Below are positions 6,340 through 9,522 of a stretch of 9,522 nucleotides of DNA, in pieces. Positions within the stretch are counted from its first letter, which is position 1. Each line of letters opens with the position of its first letter. This stretch comes from Verrucomicrobiales bacterium (GTDB lineage Bacteria > Verrucomicrobiota > Verrucomicrobiia > Limisphaerales > SXQI01): assembly GCA_005793025.1 (NCBI GenBank), contig SXQI01000279.1, forward strand, positions 1-9,522, written 5' to 3'. Position numbers and translations under genes: made by a program. The notes under the pieces are model-generated. The model did not search any database and was not told the DNA's origin. It saw only the letters and a list, made by a program, of their open reading frames with translations.

Positions 6340-8873
6340 GTTGACGATTTCTTGGGTTTGGATAGTTCCACTCTCTTGAGCTTAAGATCGGTGGCCACCT
6401 CGTCGAGAAAAACCGAAACAAGACGCCGAAGATGACTCTGCTCACGATGCAGTATCCAGAACATGAGCGGGAGTGTGATTAATATTAGCCATAGCCACCA
6501 AATCTCGGATCCAACCAACCCAATGATGATGATCTCGAGACCGAGCATCGCCCAGAAAAGGGTTTTCGCAAATAGGGTCCAAGCCGTTTGTAATCGGCAG
6601 CGAAGCAGTTGCTTTCCCTGACCTAGGAATTCGGCAACCGTCGTAATTTGTAGGTGCGTAAATGCACTGCCGAAAATCTCGACGTCGAATTGATTCCATC
6701 CCGTATCGGTTTTATTTTGCCAACCCCGCTGATCGAGTTGTTCCAGCACGACAGAAAGAAACTCCAATCGATCAAGCCCTGAATCGTTCCAATACTCCAC
6801 CTCTCGAAACGAGAGGCCGCTGTCTTCGCGCAATGCAGACTCGAGATTCTCGCGTCGCGTTAAACGAGAACGGGGGACGTTTAGGCTCCGTTTATAACGA
6901 GCCCAGCCACGCACGATCGGTTGGAGGAAGAAGAGGAGAGCCACCAATGGCCTAGAGGTTGAGCGACGTTGATTTCTCGGAATTTCAGCCTGCCAAGCGG
7001 CCGCGACGCACACCGCCATCGGCAATAGAATGCTGGCGATGGCGGTGGGAACCAGTGTCCGGAAAAGAACCGCGAGAACTACCAAGGGTAATGTGATCAG
7101 CACGTGGTATTCGAAACTCGTCACCAACATCAGGGTAAATGATGGGGTAGGTGTGTAGAGGGTTTGAAAAAAACCTGAGCCAAACCAGCCATGGTAAATA
7201 ATCGGCCCTCGGAGTAGGACGCCGAATTTTGCGGAGGAGTAAATCCGGCCCTGCCATTGGCTTCCACCCGCCCAGTTAAAGTACTCGGGATGCCGGTGCG
7301 TGAGCAAAGCTTCTGCCTCACCATAACCTTGCTGCTGTTTTAGATAATCCCGTGAGGTTGCCCGACGATAATGCCAGACAAACCCTCCGGGACTAAACCC
7401 GAGTTGGTAACCCTGTTGCTGTAATCGCCAGCAAACATCCACATCATCGCCAGCCTTGCGAAATAAGGGATCAAATCCCCCAATGTCGTCCAAAGCCCAT
7501 TTATAAAACGCCATGTTGCAGCCCGGGATGTGCTCGGCAAGGCGGTCGGTAACCATCACATGGGCTGGGCCTCCCGGTGATGCCATCACACACGCCGCAA
7601 CCCATGAATCTTCAGGAGGAAGTAGATTGTGACCGCCGATACCTGTGAACGAACTGTTCAATAAATCACCAATTAGATAGTGCAACCAGTCTTCATCGGC
7701 CCGGCAATCGGAATCTGTGAATGCAACGATTTCCCCAGTTGCTAATGCAATTCCGGTGTTTCGTGCGACGGACAACCCTTGATTCTGTTCATGCTTGAAG
7801 TACTGAACCTCAGGATAACGACGGGCGATCGTCTCGGTGTTGTCCAAAGATCCGTCATCCACCAAAATTACTTCGTAAGCTGGGTAGTTGAGGTGCTGCA
7901 ACGATTTGAGGCAACTATCCAAGGTGCGTTCGCCGTTGTAACTGGCCACCACGATCGAAACCTTCGGATAACTGGGTAACGGAAAATGAGGCGCAATTTC
8001 AAAAAGGCGACGAACGGTTGCAAACGCGGGTTTGGGCCTCCGATCCACCGTGGTAAGTCCGAACGCCCAATCCACGATCTGGCGACCGTCCTTAAACCAA
8101 TCGTCCGTAAAACTATAAACAAATGTCCCTGCAACCCCTCCGCGAAACGCGGTCTCGATTTGCCATGCGAGAATCTCTTGTTGGGACTCCTCTCCTTCAC
8201 GCAGAGAATCAATGCCGAATTCACCTAGTAGCAGCGGCTTCCCGTCAGCGATCATTTGCAAACGGGCTATGTAATTCTCAAACGGTCGCTGCTGATGAAG
8301 ATAAACATTGAAGCAGTGGAAATCGATATTCTGGGGGCGGAGATACTCGGTGGGTGGATAACTCGCAAAAGTGCAGAGGCAATTCGGCGCAATTTGCTTT
8401 ACCTCTTCGACTGCTTTCTCGATGAAATCAGCAACCTCTTTGGCTCCGCTCCATCGCACGATGTCGGCAGGAGGTTCATTCAGGACGCTGATCGCCATGA
8501 CCGCTGGGTGGTTTCCACAAGTCTTGGCAGCATGCCGGACAGAACCAAGTGCCTCTTCTGTCGCGACGGTATTGTCTAAAAAACACAAGTGTTTGTTCCA
8601 AGGCACATCGACCAAAAGCCGGAGTCCATGTTCCAAAACGAGGTCCAAAAACCAAACGGGAGGGATGTGATATACCCGCAAAGTATTCGCACCAAGGTCT
8701 TGGATTAGTGCGAAGTCTCGTTTTGTTTGAGCCAGACTTCCGAAGAAATTGCCGTGGGAATTGGGTGCAAACGGCCCGTAAGTCACTCCTCGGGCGTAGA
8801 ATTTCTTCCCGCCCAAACGGAAGAACTTGCCATCGACACTCACCCGAGACGACGTATTTACCGCAGCGACCAT
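6336..8873 (-). CDS. glycoside hydrolase-GT2 glycosyltransferase fusion, membrane protein
   Basis: This 845-residue two-enzyme protein has no assigned gene name. Residues about 10-300 form a GH2/GH5-like (clan GH-A) TIM barrel: GGKKFYARGVTYGPF near the start, VLNEPP with acid/base E133, and LLLGEFG with nucleophile E218. A family 2 glycosyltransferase follows at about 303-540: VSIVVASYNG (305-314), ILVDDGS (336-342), metal-binding DSD (387-389), PGCNMAF (450-456), GDDVDVCWR (475-483) and HYRRATSRDYLKQQQGYG (501-518). Membrane segments lie near 588-604, 607-627, 643-657, 767-788 and 791-808, with an unassigned soluble stretch at about 658-766. There is no QxxRW motif of processive synthases. 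An envelope glycan or exopolysaccharide role is likely but unproven. The start is ATG 8873 because AAGGA lies 6 nt upstream; the frame is open to TTG 8933. It is the first gene of the thyA-folA-murJ cluster. Confidence 0.85.
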   Translation of the reverse strand: MVAAVNTSSRVSVDGKFFRLGGKKFYARGVTYGPFAPNSHGNFFGSLAQTKRDFALIQDLGANTLRVYHIPPVWFLDLVLEHGLRLLVDVPWNKHLCFLDNTVATEEALGSVRHAAKTCGNHPAVMAISVLNEPPADIVRWSGAKEVADFIEKAVEEVKQIAPNCLCTFASYPPTEYLRPQNIDFHCFNVYLHQQRPFENYIARLQMIADGKPLLLGEFGIDSLREGEESQQEILAWQIETAFRGGVAGTFVYSFTDDWFKDGRQIVDWAFGLTTVDRRPKPAFATVRRLFEIAPHFPLPSYPKVSIVVASYNGERTLDSCLKSLQHLNYPAYEVILVDDGSLDNTETIARRYPEVQYFKHEQNQGLSVARNTGIALATGEIVAFTDSDCRADEDWLHYLIGDLLNSSFTGIGGHNLLPPEDSWVAACVMASPGGPAHVMVTDRLAEHIPGCNMAFYKWALDDIGGFDPLFRKAGDDVDVCWRLQQQGYQLGFSPGGFVWHYRRATSRDYLKQQQGYGEAEALLTHRHPEYFNWAGGSQWQGRIYSSAKFGVLLRGPIIYHGWFGSGFFQTLYTPTPSFTLMLVTSFEYHVLITLPLVVLAVLFRTLVPTAIASILLPMAVCVAAAWQAEIPRNQRRSTSRPLVALLFFLQPIVRGWARYKRSLNVPRSRLTRRENLESALREDSGLSFREVEYWNDSGLDRLEFLSVVLEQLDQRGWQNKTDTGWNQFDVEIFGSAFTHLQITTVAEFLGQGKQLLRCRLQTAWTLFAKTLFWAMLGLEIIIIGLVGSEIWWLWLILITLPLMFWILHREQSHLRRLVSVFLDEVATDLKLKRVELSKPKKSST

Positions 8874-9033
8874 GAGGGTTCCTTGAAGCAACCGAAATTC
8901 GTTATCAATGCGAGATTGGACTAACAAAACCAACCCGATGGGTCAAAGCTAATCGAATTGGCCAAAATCCTAGAAGAGCGTTCGCGGACTTTTTCTTCTC
9001 TGTCTTGAGCCATTGTTCTGATACATAACTAGC
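8874..9033. other. divergent spacer between the GH-GT2 operon and the NIF3-like gene
   Basis: This 160-bp region must hold the promoters of the minus-strand four-gene cluster and of the plus-strand NIF3-like gene. On the minus strand a TTGACC about 70 nt before ATG 8873 could be a -35 element, but the hexamer 17 bp downstream (TAGTCC) is a poor -10. On the plus strand the AT-rich TACATAACT just before ATG 9034 is too close for a normal leader. No strong repeat, hairpin or riboswitch is visible. Confidence 0.4.
8880..8884 (-). promoter_or_regulatory. ribosome-binding site deciding the GH-GT2 start
   Basis: AAGGA on the minus strand lies 6 nt before ATG 8873. It favours the 845-residue form over the 20-residue longer TTG-initiated form; the extra residues show no signal peptide or domain. 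Confidence 0.5.
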
Positions 9034-9522
9034 ATGTCAGTCCCGCTCTCCCAGATCGTTCGATATTGTGAATCTGTTCTAAAGACTCAGACCTTCACAG
9101 ATTATTCAGGGGCTGCGAATGGTCTTCAGGTGCAAAACCACGGCAAGGTCACTCGAATTGCGGCAGCAGTGGACGCCTCGCAGAACGTCATCCAGAAAGT
9201 CGTGGCAAGTGGTGCTGATTTCCTACTCGTCCACCATGGTCTTTTTTGGGGGCCCAGCCAGCCATGGACAGGACGCCGTTATGAACTCCTCCGGCTGCTG
9301 TTGGATCATAATTTAGCGGTCTACAGCTCCCACCTTCCGCTAGATGCCCATCCTCGACTCGGCAACAATCGGCAGTTGGCCAATGCGTTGGGTTTAGGGA
9401 AATCTCAACCATTTTTCTTTGAGAAAAACCAGCACCTTGGATTGCAATTCACCTCGGACCTCTCACGGACGGAATTGGCTGATCGACTGGCCACAGCGAC
9501 CGGCAACAAGCCTACCGTGATT
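9034..9522 (+). CDS. NIF3-like dinuclear metal center protein (YbgI type), 3' end cut by window edge
   Basis: The open frame from ATG 9034 runs 163 codons to the window edge; the family is usually about 250 residues, or about 370 with an inserted domain, so the C-terminal part is missing. Members form hexameric toroids with two metals per subunit; they are often annotated as GTP cyclohydrolase 1 type 2, but the cellular role is unsettled. Matching blocks are NGLQVQ (29-34), AAAVDAS (43-49), GADFLLVHHGLFWG (60-73) with metal ligands H67 and H68, and YSSHLPLDAHPRLGNN (97-112) with ligand D104, then LANALGL (115-121). The start has no clear Shine-Dalgarno, but MSVPLSQIVRYCE aligns with the family N-terminus. 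The gene is divergent from the GH-GT2 cluster, and nothing in the neighbourhood points to a substrate. Confidence 0.9.
   Translation, partial: MSVPLSQIVRYCESVLKTQTFTDYSGAANGLQVQNHGKVTRIAAAVDASQNVIQKVVASGADFLLVHHGLFWGPSQPWTGRRYELLRLLLDHNLAVYSSHLPLDAHPRLGNNRQLANALGLGKSQPFFFEKNQHLGLQFTSDLSRTELADRLATATGNKPTVI

Noticed and set aside
6336..8873. Cellulose or poly-N-acetylglucosamine synthase
   Set aside because: The GT2 domain lacks the QxxRW motif of processive synthases, and no partner subunits are nearby.
1..9522. CRISPR array, integrase, transposase, tRNA or rRNA
   Set aside because: I saw no regularly spaced repeats, recombinase motifs or structured RNA sequence on either strand.

Overview
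The window comes from a Gram-negative-type bacterial chromosome with base composition near 50% GC and dense gene packing. All recognisable genes are housekeeping, cell-envelope or sugar-metabolism genes. I see no phage, insertion sequence, CRISPR, rRNA or tRNA signal. Several features fit Verrucomicrobiota or a relative: a large soluble hydrolase-glycosyltransferase fusion, a UxaA-family sugar-acid dehydratase homologue, weak or absent Shine-Dalgarno sequences at many starts, and GTG starts. That assignment is an inference from gene content, not a marker-based placement.

Layout, left to right. (1) Minus strand, 1-1376: a UxaA/altronate-dehydratase-like protein running off the left edge. It is open for 458 codons and has lost most of the family's conserved cysteines. 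(2) Plus strand, 1511-3027: rsmD (16S rRNA G966 methyltransferase) with a 4-bp GTGA overlap to a secreted beta-lactamase-fold serine hydrolase. (3) Plus strand, 3111-3464: a small DUF805 membrane protein whose stop codon overlaps convergently with the end of murJ. (4) Minus strand, 8873 to 3461: a tight cluster of four genes. Transcribed order is a glycoside hydrolase-GT2 fusion, thyA, folA, murJ. The junctions are a 4-bp ATGA overlap, a short gap and an 8-bp overlap, so this looks like one operon. (5) Plus strand, 9034 to the right edge: the N-terminal 163 residues of a NIF3-like dinuclear-metal protein, divergent from the cluster.

Functionally, thyA and folA are a natural pair: ThyA turns methylene-THF into DHF, and DHFR regenerates THF. 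MurJ flips lipid II for peptidoglycan synthesis, and the upstream GH-GT2 fusion is probably an envelope or exopolysaccharide enzyme, so the cluster mixes folate/dTMP supply with envelope assembly. No gap between genes exceeds 300 bp; the largest are the divergent spacers 1377-1510 and 8874-9033.

Most worth a second look are the cysteine-depleted UxaA homologue, the GH-GT2 fusion whose hydrolase domain appears confined to the cytoplasm, and the MurJ with glycine at the usual cavity aspartate. I do not see a clearly new multi-gene system.
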